From: Eutreptiella sp. 'Long Island Sound 2002'
Lineage: Eukaryota > Euglenozoa > Euglenophyceae > Eutreptiales > Eutreptiaceae
NCBI GenBank assembly: GCA_964036045.1
Contig: OZ038381.1
Location: 152,290,352 to 152,354,351 of the forward strand
Direction of reading: 5' to 3'
Length of the DNA: 64,000 nt
A model generated the notes under the pieces. That model had not been told where the DNA came from. It did not search any database and saw only the letters and a program-made list of their open reading frames with translations. Position 1 is the stretch's first letter, and the number at the start of each line of letters is the position of its first letter. The position numbers and the translations under genes were made by a program. Below, one piece after another: positions 19,679 through 29,557 of this stretch.

Positions 19679-21850
19679 GATCCTGAAAATCAAGTCCTCC
19701 CTTTCAGAGCCGCCCCCGTACTCCTTGGCAGGGAATTTGACATCCACCCCTGCAGCCATGAGAGAGTTGGCTATCCAGGCCAGTCGCCTCTTCTTGGAGT
19801 TAGTCCCTTCAAGGGGGGGCGTTATCCCCCTGCGGGCCCTTCTTGGGGTCCACACCGGCAGGAGAGGGAGAAGTATCGGGCGCTGATGAGCGCCTCCAGG
19901 GGTTGGGGTTCCAACCTTTGCCACCCCCCTTGCCTCCTCCTTTACCACCCACATCCCCATGCTGGGGAGTTTCGGAGGGTGTTTGGGTCTTCTGGTGTTC
20001 AGCCTCCTGCAGTTTGTGTTTGTCACTGTCACGTTTTTTAATGTGACATTCGTCCTCGTAGTGACGACGTTTGCCACCGTAACCACAGGTGACGGTACAC
20101 CTGAAATGATCCTGATGGGTCACTGTTTTCCCATCCTTGGTATGCTGCTGTCGTTTCATTTGCATCATACAACCACTGCGGAGGTCGCAGTCAGGGGCAT
20201 GACAAGGTCCCCCCTTGTCAATGACAGGCTTACAGTAGAAGAGTGGGGGTGTACCTGTTTCAGGTTTCACTTCATTCATGGCACGCAGGTTACCCCTCCC
20301 TTTACCACCACCCCAGGTGGCGATAGAGGAATTTTCAGGCCCTTTCTCTTCGCCACGTTCGGGGGTAGGGATACCACCTCGACCCAGGTGTTTCTTGAGG
20401 AATTTGTCCATGTGGGTATCATACTCCCTCTCAAGGGCCAGCTCAATCAGCAGGTCCACAAGGTCGTTGTACGTGTGGGTCCGTCTCTTCCTCTCAGAGG
20501 TATTGCGGCAATTGTCCCACGTACGTGTAGGGCTTTTACTTATGAGCCACAGGTGGGTTCGGTGGCTCCATAGGAACCTAGGTTCATCCATGAGAACAGA
20601 TACTCCAGGTCGCACACATATTCACAGATTTGCGCAGCGGAAGGAAATTCAGGGAGCATAGGGAGCTGATCTATCTGTGTGCGTACACTGAGGTCAGTCT
20701 CATAGACCGGGAAAGCTTTCTCCAGTCTTTGGAGAACCTCGGTCCACATTGAACAGGTTTTCACAATCTGCTTCACACGCTTTTGCAAAAACTTCTTTTT
20801 GCACCAGCATTTCAACAATGAACATTTAGTGGCCACATTCACATGGGATTGGCCGGTAAGCCAAACAAACTCGGCAAATTGTTCTGCCCATTCGGGCAGA
20901 TTTTTAAGGTCGAACTCCGGCAAATCCAGGTCGATGTTAGGCTAGGCAATAGGTCTGCCACCCTTCCCACCCCCTGGGGTTAGGCCTGAAGGGGGGTGAG
21001 GTACGCCGGCGAGGGGTGCCAGGGCTGTTTGCCCCCTTTTCTCAGTCTCTGTCACAGGCACGTCCTGTAGTTCAGCCATGGGGACTGTCCTAGCGCAAGG
21101 ATGAAAAGGGCTGGGGCAAGTGACCTTGTGTAGCAACCTTGACACCCTTGACTGTTTGAGATCCTCAGCAAGCGTGCTCAATCCCAGAGAGGGTGAGGCT
21201 AGCTCTGGCTACGGCAAGGGTTCAGAGATACCCAATGTACCCTTGGCAGCCTCAGAAAGAGCTGTCACATCTGGATCTTCGGACCCAGAGAGTAGTTTGG
21301 CCAGTAGTTCGGCCGTACATCCAAGGCACCATAGGTTGGCCCTGGGGAATGCGTCTCCTCCACATAAGCTGGGCACACTTCAGGGCTCCTGCTTGTGATT
21401 GGCCGCTCCGGGCCCCATGCTGGCCCTCTCTGTTGCCTTGGTAGAGACACAGTGTCAGCCAGCTCCGTAGGTTGGCCGGAGTAAGGGCAGGAACCCATGT
21501 CCGTGTAAGGCGGGGATCCCAAGGCTTCGAGTGGTTCCTCTCCATCTTCGCCTGTGACGGACTTGTAGTACTCCTCGTGGAAAAGATATTCTTCCATTCT
21601 CCTCCTAAATTCGTAGTGTTCCTCAGGTCCTGCAGCTGCCGTAGCCGTAGACGAAGAAGCTTAGCAGGCGGAAGGGGAGATGGATACTGCAACTCTTCGG
21701 CGAAGGTGTTGCAGCCTGTCACCACAGGCCGCTAAGGACTCAGTGGTTAAGGGTATTGGTGATTCTTCTCTGCGCGCATCTTGTTCCGCCCTTCTGTAAA
21801 CTCCATCTTCTTGAGACCGAGATGCAGCTCTCAGCTGGGGCTCACTCATT
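19679..21850 (-). pseudogene. gag: Gag (capsid and nucleocapsid) pseudogene of Ty3/gypsy copy 1
   Basis: The start is ATG 21848-21850 (MSEPQLRAASRSQEDG). The N-terminal region, the MEEYLFHEEYYKSV segment (near 21.6 kb), the capsid-like region (near 20.92-20.6 kb, PEFDLKNLPEWAEQFAEF) and the nucleocapsid region (near 20.2-20.0 kb) lie in several frames, so the gene is broken by an in-frame TAA at 21661-21663 and several frameshifts. The zinc knuckle reads CGYGGKRRHYEDEC: the second Cys of C-x2-C-x4-H-x4-C is Gly. A Gly/Lys-rich linker follows, then SKKRRLAWIAN, then EDLIFRIL at the start of protease, where the satellite cuts it off. The plus copy has a stop after PAKE where this copy reads Tyr, so Gag and protease were originally one frame. 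Confidence 0.75.
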
Positions 21851-21996
21851 GAGATTGGCCCACTGTTGCCAAGTTGAACTTGTACACTCCGAATTCGCCA
21901 GGTCCTGGCAGACAGTTGTACTGATGGTGTGGACATATTGTTTCTGGTTTTGGCTTGTGTACTTCTCAGAGTCGGTTCGAAAGGTTCTCAAGGGTT

Positions 21997-22009
21997 GCCT
22001 CTGCTACCG
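21997..22009 (-). promoter_or_regulatory. Primer binding site of Ty3/gypsy copy 1, mutated
   Basis: On the minus strand this reads CGGTAGCAGAGGC directly after the LTR end. The plus copy has TGGTAGCAGAGGC at the same place. That is complementary to the 3' end of initiator tRNA-Met (…CCTCUGCUACCA) apart from the last C. The first T has become C here. Confidence 0.65.
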
Positions 22010-22112
22010 GAAAGATGTCCTTCATTAGTGCCCTAGTAGTTTTGATGAAGCCTTGCAGGTTTTGATGTTGGACAACCAAACCAAAGCAGCGAGTAGAGCA
22101 AGAACAGGATGG
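22010..22112 (-). repeat. Truncated 5' LTR of Ty3/gypsy copy 1
   Basis: The segment gaaagatgtccttcattag and the next 80 bp match the U5 end of the LTR at 23452-23560. Similarity stops after gcaagaacaggatg at about 22112, where unrelated DNA follows. About 600 bp of the LTR are missing. Confidence 0.7.
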
Positions 22113-22613
22113 GGATTTCTGGCCCAGGTGGCGCCTGTTCACCGGTGTGCGCTCTGTGTGCGGTGTGCGTGTGCCGTTGGTGGTTGTGTTCCTCTTCGTC
22201 CCCCCCTGATTGTTTTTTGTGCCTTCTTGTTTTTTTTCTTTTTTTTTTGAAAAAGTGAATTAAAAATTTTCAAAAAATTTACAAAGACTGGGGCGCGCGT
22301 ACACTGCAGGCACAGGCATGGGCGACTGGTGCATTGGTGCAATAGTGTTGTGTTCTCTGGCGTGTGTCGTCGGTGCTTTGGTGGCGGCCGCGCTCCAGGG
22401 GTGCGGCTCGCGCGTCCTGATGTACACGGGTATGGGTCAGGGTAGGTTTGGTTAGGTGCCTCTTTGCTTCAGGTGCTGGCTGGTTAGGTGGCCGTGTGGG
22501 CTGTGGGTGTGGGCTGTGGCTACATTGCTCCCTCGGCGGGCCTGGTTAGGAGTCATGCATTAGCGGTTTTGGGGTATGGCTCGGGTTTGATTCGTGTTGG
22601 GGCTGTGGCTGGG
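22113..22613. other. AT-rich patch and scattered GGTTAGG motifs, no gene
   Basis: A short AT-rich island at 22205-22290 (T-run followed by aattaaaaattttcaaaaaattt) resembles the one at 62120-62215. From 22430 to 22640 the plus strand has repeated gGGTTAGGt/TTAGGTTTGG-like words separated by 20-50 bp, recalling degenerate telomeric sequence. I see no coding potential that I trust. Confidence 0.4.
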
Positions 22614-23349
22614 TTAGGCGGTTGTGACAGTTGCGGGCTTAGGCTCGGTGTCTTTGGGCGTAGCGGTGCCCGTTGGCGTGTGCGTTGGCGTCCTTCGGCT
22701 TCCGGTTCGTTTGGTGTCTTCCAGGCGGGGCCTGGTGTGGCGCCCCGCGGCGGTGGCTGGCTGGGCAACAGGGTTAGGTGGCGGCGCCGCTTGCTGGCGG
22801 GTCAGGCGCGTCGTGCTGTGTGGCGCGCTGGGCTCCTGGGGTGCTGTGGGTGCCGCCGGCGTCGGTGCGCCGGCGCTTGTGGAGTGGCGAGGGGGTGTGT
22901 GTGTGCGGGGTTGCGCTTTGGGTGATGTCCCACAGGCGGATGCCGTCTTGCTGCGTCTCCTGGAGGGTCTCCCCCAGGCGCCTGAGGACATACGGGTGGT
23001 CCTGGGGCGCGGAAGATTGCGGGGGTCGACTCCCAGGGGGGGCAGCGCATCGGCCAGCATGGCTTCCCATGCGGCCTGCGGCATCCACCCCCCCGCCGGC
23101 TGGAGGCGGCTGTTCTCTTATGCCCCCTTGCGGGGCCTGTGGACCAGGCCCTCGAGGGAGGACTCTGCCCGGACCCACTTTCGCAGCTCCCAGAGCTGCG
23201 TGTGGGTCCAGCGCCGCCATCGGTGTCCCTGGGCGGGGCCGCGGTCTTGGGTGGAGGAGTGGGCGTGGGTGGGTGTGATGGGGTCTTGGGGACTGGGTGC
23301 GCTGGCGGTTCTGGGGGATTCCTCGTAGTCCTGTTCCGTGGGGGTGCGC
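22614..23349 (-). pseudogene. Fragment of a LINE last-ORF-like protein, broken
   Basis: On the minus strand, a Pro-rich stretch leads into WRRWTHTQLWELRKWVRA (near 23.2 kb). After a TGA near 23.12 kb follow GGWMPQAAWEAMLADALPPL and, in the next frame, DHPYVLRRLGETLQETQQD, with a basic PLHKRRRTD near 22.87 kb. The same order of Trp-Thr helix, ALP segment, (K/D)H-x-LR-L-LQ helix and HKRRR is seen in part at 43.3-42.98 kb and 47.9-48.3 kb. It adjoins the chromodomain remnant without a clear boundary. The function is unknown; a Myb/SANT-like fold is only a guess from the Trp and helix pattern. Confidence 0.4.
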
Positions 23350-23451
23350 GGAGAGTGGGTGCGCTCAATGAGGTAGGAGCAAAAGATGGGGTTGATACTT
23401 CCAACTGGCTGTATAAAGGCGGACATGGGTTCCCAGGTCGCCTCAGATAGA
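23350..23451 (-). pseudogene. Chromodomain C-terminal remnant of a Ty3/gypsy Pol
   Basis: Reading minus from the LTR edge: SEATWEPMSAFIQPVGSI and then NPIFCSYLIE. A Ser/Glu-Ala-Thr-Trp-Glu-Pro core is typical of the chromodomain at the end of integrase in chromoviruses. Only this tail survives. It sits directly at the U5 end of an LTR that has the same orientation, where a primer binding site would be expected, so it was brought here by deletion or recombination. Pol upstream of it is missing. Confidence 0.6.
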
Positions 23452-24161
23452 GAAAGATGTCCTTGATTAGTGCCCTAGTAGTTTTGATGAAATCCTGCAG
23501 GTTTTGATGCTGGAGAACAATAGCAACGCAGCAAGTAGAGCAAGAACAGGATGTGGATCGAATCAATGAATAGATTTGAAATCCAGTGTATCACGGAAGG
23601 GCTGCAAATAGACAAAGCAGGTTTAAGTACACAGATTCAATCACAAATGAATAAAACAAATGATTTCGGGGTGAAAATTGGCATGACTCTTGCCTCTCAA
23701 TTAGCCTCAAGCACTTCATGTGCACTCTTTGGGATGAAATGGTGCTGGGGAGGAATGTGGGGCAAAGGAGTTAGGCCAGACACAGAATATGACTTGGCCA
23801 AGCAACCGAATTCAGAAACAGTTAAAACGTAGAACCACAATAAGTGGTAGAAACACTTGAGTATAGAGGTCTTGGGGTGGGGAACCACTAGGCTTAACCT
23901 GCAAGGCCTTAGGCATGAAGTTCCTACTTTCTTTCGCTATAACCTCCATGAAGGAAGATACCTCCGCCCAGTTGAGTGGTAGGGGTGAATCTCATAGGGG
24001 GGCTAGGGTCATAACCCTAGTTACTTTGAGAATTTGTACTTTAAGGTTCAAAAGAGAGATAAAAAAACTAACGTAAGCCTTACCATCAACAAAAGGGTTT
24101 CAAGGGGGCTTGGCCTGGATCAAGACCTGCAAGAAAGACATGGCAGTGACTTTTTCTTACT
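23452..24161 (-). repeat. LTR of Ty3/gypsy family, minus orientation
   Basis: This is the inverted counterpart of 24208-24924. By eye it is about 85% identical, with small indels. U5 is at the left (gaaagatgtcc, 23452) and the 5' end is at 24161 (…tttttcttact). Open frames on this piece are not conserved between the two arms. Confidence 0.75.
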
Positions 24162-24207
24162 GATAGCCTATATCCGTCCAACAGGGTAAGGAACTTCCAG
24201 CCCTGAT

Positions 24208-24924
24208 AGTAAGAAAAAGTCACTACCATGTCTTCCTTGGGGGACTTGATCCAGGCCAAGCCCCCCCTAAAAGCCTTTTGTTAATGTTGAGACTGGTAAT
24301 CATTCTTATCACCCTTTTGAACTTTAAAGTACACTTTCTCAACGTAACCAGGGTTATAACCCTAGCCCCCCATGAAGTTCACCCCTACCACTCAACTGAG
24401 CGGAGGTATCTTCCTTCATGGGGGTAATACCGAAGGAAAATAAGCACTCCATGCCTAAGGCCTTGTAGGTTACGCCTAGTGGTCCCCAACCTCAAGACCC
24501 CTATACTCAACTGATTCTACCACTTTTTGTGGTTCTACGTTTTAAATGATTCTGAATTCACTTGCTTGGCCATGCTGGCCAAGCCATATCCTGTGTCCGG
24601 CCCAACTCCTATGCACCAGATTCCTAACCAACTCCATCTTAGCCAAAAGAGTGCACATGAAGTGATTGGTGCTACCTTGGAGGCCTGTTTCATGCCAGGT
24701 TTCACATGAAAATCGTTTGTTTTATCCATTTGTGATTGAATCTTTGTACTTAAGCCTGCTTTGTCTATCTGCAGCCCTTCTGTGATACACTGGATTTCAA
24801 AACTATTCATTGATTCCATCCACATCCTGTTCTTGCTCTACTTGCTGCTTTGGTCCTGTTTTTCAACACCAAAACTTGCAAGATTTCATCATATCCCATG
24901 GGGCATAAATCAAGGATATCTTTC
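24208..24924 (+). repeat. 5' LTR of Ty3/gypsy copy 2 (plus)
   Basis: About 717 bp ending in ggatatctttc immediately before the primer binding site. It is the partner of the inverted LTR at 23452-24161. No matching 3' LTR is present, because the element is truncated in integrase at about 31.06 kb. I did not find a certain TATA box or polyadenylation signal. Confidence 0.75.
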
Positions 24925-24937
24925 TGGTAGCAGAGGC
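24925..24937 (+). promoter_or_regulatory. Primer binding site, initiator tRNA-Met type
   Basis: TGGTAGCAGAGGC follows the LTR directly. The classical initiator-Met site is TGGTAGCAGAGGAT; here a C is inserted before AT (TGGTAGCAGAGGCAT). This fixes the LTR boundary and the priming tRNA. Confidence 0.75.
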
Positions 24938-25085
24938 ATCCTTTGAGAACCCTTCGAAACGACCCTGAGAAGTACAAAAGCCAAACCCAGCAAACAAAAT
25001 GTCCCCACCATCAGTACAACTGTCTTCCAGGACTTAGCCAATTCGGAGTGTACAAGTACAACTGGGCAGCAGTGGGCCCATCTCA

Positions 25086-27204
25086 ATGAGTGAGCCCAAG
25101 CTCAGAGTTGCATCTGGGTCTTAAGAAGATCCAGGTCACAGAAGGGCGGGACAAGAAGCGCCCAGAGAAATACCCTTAACCACTGTGGCCTCAGCGGTCC
25201 ATGGTGACAGCCTGCAACACTTCAGCAGGCAAGTTGCTGTCTCCATCTCCCGCTCAGCCTGCCCTGCATCTTTGTCTACGGCAGTGGGAGGCTCTGAAGA
25301 ACAAGACGACTTGAGAAGGAGAATGGACAAGTACCTGCTCCACGAAGAGTACTACAAGTCCGTCCGAGGGTGAGATGGAGAGGAACCTCTCGAAGCCCAG
25401 GGGTCCCCACCACAAAGGGACATGCGGTACCATTGCTACTCCGGCCCACCTACTGACCTGGCTGACACTGTATCTCTACCCAGGCGACTGAGAGGGTCAG
25501 CTTGGCGTCCAGAGCTGCAAACAGCCATCAGGAACCCCGAAGTGTGTCCAGCGTATGTGGAGGATTCCCATCTCCCAGGGCCAACCTATGGTGCCCTAGA
25601 CCGTACGGCCAAACTACTGGCCAAGCTGCTATCTGGGTCCGAAGATCCAGATGTGACAGCCCTGTCTGAGGATGTCAAGGCAAAGTTGGGTATCACTGAA
25701 CCCTTACCCAAGCCGGCGTTGGCCTCCCCCTCCCCCAGATTGAGCATCCTCGCTGATGATGTCAAACGATCAAGAGTTTCCAGGTTACTACCCAAGGTAA
25801 CATGTCCCAGCCCCTTTCATCCTTGTGACAGAACAATCCCCATCGCTTAGCTACAGGACATGCACGTGACAGAGCTGGAGAAAAAGTGGCTAACCGCTCT
25901 GGCACCTCTCGCTGGCAGATGACCCCCCCCTTCAGATCCATCCTCAGGGGGTGGGGAGAGTGGCAAACTACTTGCCCAGGCGAACATCCAGCTGGAGTTG
26001 CCCGAGTTCGACCCTAAAAGCCTGCCCAAATGGCAGAGGAATTCCCCAAGTTTCTTTTACTCAGAGGCCAATCTCATGTGGATGTGGCTCACTAAATGTT
26101 CGCTTTTGAAAGACTCATGCAAAACAAAGTTTTTGGCAAAGCTAGGTGAAGCAGATTGTCAAAACCTGTTCTACTTGGGCTGAGGCTCTCCAAAGATTGC
26201 AGAAATCTTTCCCGGTCCACGAAACAGACCTCAGTGTGCGCACACAGACTGAGGAGCTCCCTATGCTCCCTGACTTTCCTTTCGCTGCGTGAGTCTCTGA
26301 ATATGTGTGCGACCTGGAGTATCTGTTCTCACGAATGAACCTGGGTTCCTATGGAGCCACCGAACCCCACTCGTGTCTCGTCAGTAAAATTCCTACACGT
26401 ACGTGGCACGATTGTCGCACCACCTCAGAGATGAAGAGTCGGACCCATACGTACGATGATCTTGTGGACCTGCTCATCGAACTGGTCCTTGAGATTGAGA
26501 GTAACTCCCATATGGAAAATTTCGTCAAGAGACACCTGGGTAGAGGTGGTACCCCTACCCCTGAACTTGGAAAAGGACAAGGGCCTGAAACTCCCACCAA
26601 CGCTCACAAGGGAGGTGGTAAAGGGAGGGGTAACCTGCGTGGCATGAGTGAAATTAAACCTGAAATTGGTGCACCCCCACTCTTCTACTGTAAACCTGTC
26701 GATGACAATGGAGGACCCTGTCATGCCCCTGACTGCAACCATCGCAGTGGTTGTGTGCTGCAACTGAAAAGACAGCAGCACACTAAGAATGGGAAAACAG
26801 TGACCCATCAGGATCATTTCAGGTGTACCATCACCTGTGGATACTGTGGCAAACGTCGTCACTACGAGGGCGAATGTCAAATCAAAGAATGTGAGAGTGA
26901 CAAACACAAACGGCAGAAGGCTGAACGCCAGAAAGCCCAAACACCCACCAGAACTCCCCAGAATGGCAACAAGGGTGGTAAAGGAGGAGGCAATGGGGGT
27001 GGCAAGGGCGGAGGCCCCGGCCCCCAGGGGCGCTCTTTGGCGCCCGCTACTTCTCCCTCTCCTGCCGCTGCCAACCCCAAGAAACGACAACAGGGGGATA
27101 ACGCCTCCCCTGAGGGGTCCAACTCCAAGAAGAGGCAACTGGCCTGGATGGCCAACTGTCTCGTCTCTGCAGGGGTTGATGTCAAATTCCCTGCTAAGGA
27201 GTAG
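25086..27204 (+). pseudogene. gag: Gag pseudogene of Ty3/gypsy copy 2
   Basis: The start ATG 25086-25088 (MSEPKLRVASGS) is followed by TAA at 25122-25124, where copy 1 has Gln. The same frame continues through YLLHEEYYKSVRG, TGA 25371-25373, PTYGALDRTAKLLAKLLSG, TAG 25848-25850 and the capsid start PEFDPKSLPKWQ (25998). It then shifts frame near 26.2 kb and runs open to 27204. The open part (26305-27204) carries LIELVLEIES, a Cys/His pair of sites (CHAPDC...), an intact zinc knuckle CGYCGKRRHYEGEC (C-x2-C-x4-H-x4-C) near 26.84 kb, a Gly/Lys-rich linker and SKKRQLAWMAN. Gag packages the RNA; this copy could not make the full protein. Confidence 0.8.
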
Positions 27205-27590
27205 GGGGACGGCTCTGAAGAGGAGGACATGGTTTTCCTGATCCTCGTGAAAATCGGGGATCAAGTTTTTCGAGCAGTGCTTGACACGGGCGCAACACTC
27301 TCTATAGTGGCCCGGCGCCTGCTAAAGACTTTCCAGAAAACTAAGAACATGGCCATAAGAGTAGGGGATGGGCGGACCATCTATTTATTGGGCTGTGTCG
27401 ATGTGTCTATTTGTCTTTGTGACGAAACTGTGACTCAACACTGAGAGTGTTCGACACTGACGCCTCTAACATCGTCATTGGCACCGACCTCGTGCGAAGA
27501 AACCCCCGGTAAAAGTGTTGTCTCACCAACGCCCCTATTCTCTACACTGCGATTTTTGCAGTGGGCTCTTCTCCGTACCTTTAGAGCTGT
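27205..27590 (+). pseudogene. Aspartic protease domain of Ty3/gypsy copy 2
   Basis: It is in the same frame as Gag after TAG 27202-27204. The active-site motif is AVLDTGATLSIV (Asp-Thr-Gly-Ala), with the hydrophobic lead-in EEDMVFLILVKIG. A flap-like GDGRTIYLLG follows. A frameshift near 27.44 kb moves the C-terminal part (VFDTDASNIVIGTDLV) to the next frame, and a TAA follows near 27.51 kb. The catalytic motif is intact but the domain is broken. Confidence 0.75.
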
Positions 27591-27655
27591 AAGGACAAAA
27601 AGAGTCTGGGCTGACTTAGGCAGTAAAGACTAACTATTGTACTGAAAACTACCAA

Positions 27656-28234
27656 TTGACCCGTCAGGTCCTTGAAAACGGACTGGCGGCCCTGCAGGTA
27701 TCCCTGGATGAGATCCAGGTTGAATTGTTCGCGAGCCAACAACAGCACATCATGCAGTTGTATTGCTCGAAACATATGAATCATCCTTTCCGTCGCTTCT
27801 GGAAAGCAATGGGCCTAGCGTATGCTAACCCTCCCTTCTCCCTGCTGGCGAAGGTTCTAACCAAAATTGCTTATGAGAGAGGAAGGGTTGTCATGTGTAC
27901 CCCTGACTGAGGCTGTTCAGGTGAACACGCTTATTGGCGCCAACTGCTGTCCTGAATGACTGTGGGAAGAGTGCAACTCCCCGACGGTCCCATCTATGTG
28001 CCTCAGGATTCAGACAAAGCAAGGCAGGCCCCTGAATGGGCCAGTTTCTTATCCATTGTCGGTGGATACCTCAACACTGTACCCCTGTGTGATCTGGACG
28101 AGGTGCTACTGAAGGAGTTCATGGCCGAAAATCGTGGCTTGACCCTTTTTGATCTCAAAAAATGATCTCCTGAGCACTTATCTGCCACACTTACAGGGTG
28201 TGGATCCCATGATGACGATCTGGAACCTGCTGCT
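27656..28234 (+). pseudogene. Pol spacer region with an NPPF motif, Ty3/gypsy copy 2
   Basis: The frame is continuous with RT downstream, interrupted by TGA at 27908-27910 (where Trp is expected after CTPD), TGA 27953-27955 and TGA 28163-28165. It contains ANPPFSLLAKVLTKIAYE followed by GRVVMCTPD. An NPP(F/Y/W) loop followed by an (A/G)RVVxxTPDW strand is reminiscent of DNA adenine methyltransferase-like folds found in some retroelement polyproteins. I cannot show enzyme activity, and the rest of a methyltransferase (SAM-binding FxGxG) is not evident. Downstream is GPIYVPQDSDKARQAPEWAS, of unknown role. Confidence 0.5.
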
Positions 28235-29557
28235 GTGAAGGAGGATGCTGACGACCAACTGTCTGAAATCGCCAGCTCTATTCCCCCTGTTGATCCCAGC
28301 TGTGTTGAGCTCAAACACTGTGCCTTCTTGGCCCAGCTGTTGCTGGAGGAGGTAGACCTGGAGTCAACCTCAGAACCAACCTCCCCTGTTGGGAAACCTG
28401 TGCTGCACATGCAGCAGACTTCCTCAAGTGAACCCGTGGCTCAGAGTCGTGACGCTCTAGCGCGGCCTGCTTCTAATAACACGCCACTTTCGGAGCATGA
28501 CACTCTGGAACTCCGACAACTGTTGTACCCGAGCGCCGAAGGTATTGAGCGCCAGGAACGGCTTCAATACCTCAGACAGAACTGGAAATCCTCCATCTGG
28601 CCTGGGGGGGACGATGGTTCCTGCACTCTACCTGACCCTGAGATACCCCTAGTGTATTCTCTGCACTATGGGCAACAATGTTCCCCCGAGTGGGATGATG
28701 GCTCAGTACCTGCCGAAACTGATGATCGGCAGAAAAAGAATGAGCGTGGTAAGATCAACCTACATGCTGAGGACGATATCCGGCAGAAAGTCGAGAGTCT
28801 GAACCTTGACCCCCGGCTGGAGAAACTGATCCTGACCTATGAGGAGGTGTTCTGCACCTTGGCACCTCCCCTGTCCCGCAAAAAAATGGTTCAGAGGGAC
28901 GTGAAACTGAAACCTGAATTTGAGAAGACGCGAATGAGACGTCGTCCCTATCCCGCTCCTCAGGACCAGGTTGAGGAAATCAAGCGCCAGATCCAAGAAT
29001 GCATTGATGCTGGCCTCATTGAAGAATATAAGAAGGGGGACTACCCCCATCACTGCAGTTCCTGCTTTCTGGTTGCTAAACCTGGATCCACCGCCCTGCG
29101 ACTGGTTGATGACTATGGTGAAGTCAACAAGAAAACCCAAAACCACTCGGGGAGTATTCCCAACATGGAAAACACCCTGAAGCGGATTCCCAAATGCCGG
29201 TACAAAACCAAAATGGACGAACGCAGTGATTTCTGGCAGGCTGACCTAACAGCTGCAGCTCAAGAACTGCTGGCCTTTATAACCCTTAAGGGTTGTGTGT
29301 TGAAATGGAACGTCATGCCACTGGGGGTATCCAACGCCCCGGCACTCTTCCAATAACTGATGAAGAAAATTTTGTACATACTGAGGCGCTGACCTCTTGT
29401 ACAGGAGTTGATTTCCCGAGAGGCAGAAATGGAGGCCCACATCAATGACGTGAGTCTGGGTACCAATACAGAAGAGGACCATGTCCTTGTCCTCCGTGAG
29501 TTTTCTATTGTTTGTCAGGAAACCAATCTCTGAATCAAACTCGAAAAATGCGAGTTC
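28235..29557 (+). pseudogene. pol: Reverse transcriptase domain of Ty3/gypsy copy 2
   Basis: A linker (28.24-28.85 kb) leads into the RT fingers (QVEEIKRQIQECIDAGLIEE) and RLVDDYGEVNKKT. Motif A is KTKMDERSDFWQADL and motif B is WNVMPLGVSNAPALFQ. TAA at 29354-29356 follows FQ, then TGA at 29390-29392. The catalytic box reads HINDVSLGT, where IDDV would be expected: AAT at 29444-29446 replaces the first catalytic Asp. A TGA at 29531-29533 follows. The frame is otherwise preserved to RNase H, so nonsense and one active-site change, not frameshifts, disable this RT. Confidence 0.85.

Larger units (their letters stand above)
19665..22112 (-). mobile_element. Ty3/gypsy copy 1 (minus), remnant with Gag and part of the 5' LTR
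   Basis: Reading on the minus strand: a truncated LTR (22112-22010), a primer binding site, a leader, Gag, and the first codons of protease, then an abrupt end at about 19.67 kb inside the satellite. Sequence and order match the plus copy at 24.2-31.1 kb. Pol is absent. GC content is near 50%, clearly below the flanking LINE and satellite DNA. Confidence 0.8.
23452..24924. repeat. Large inverted repeat: two LTRs head-to-head around a 46-bp spacer
   Basis: The arms are 23452-24161 and 24208-24924. The spacer is 24162-24207. At the centre, cagtgactttttcttact pairs with agtaagaaaaagtcacta. The two arms differ at many positions, so this is an old arrangement and not a recent fold-back or an assembly duplicate. 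Confidence 0.8.
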
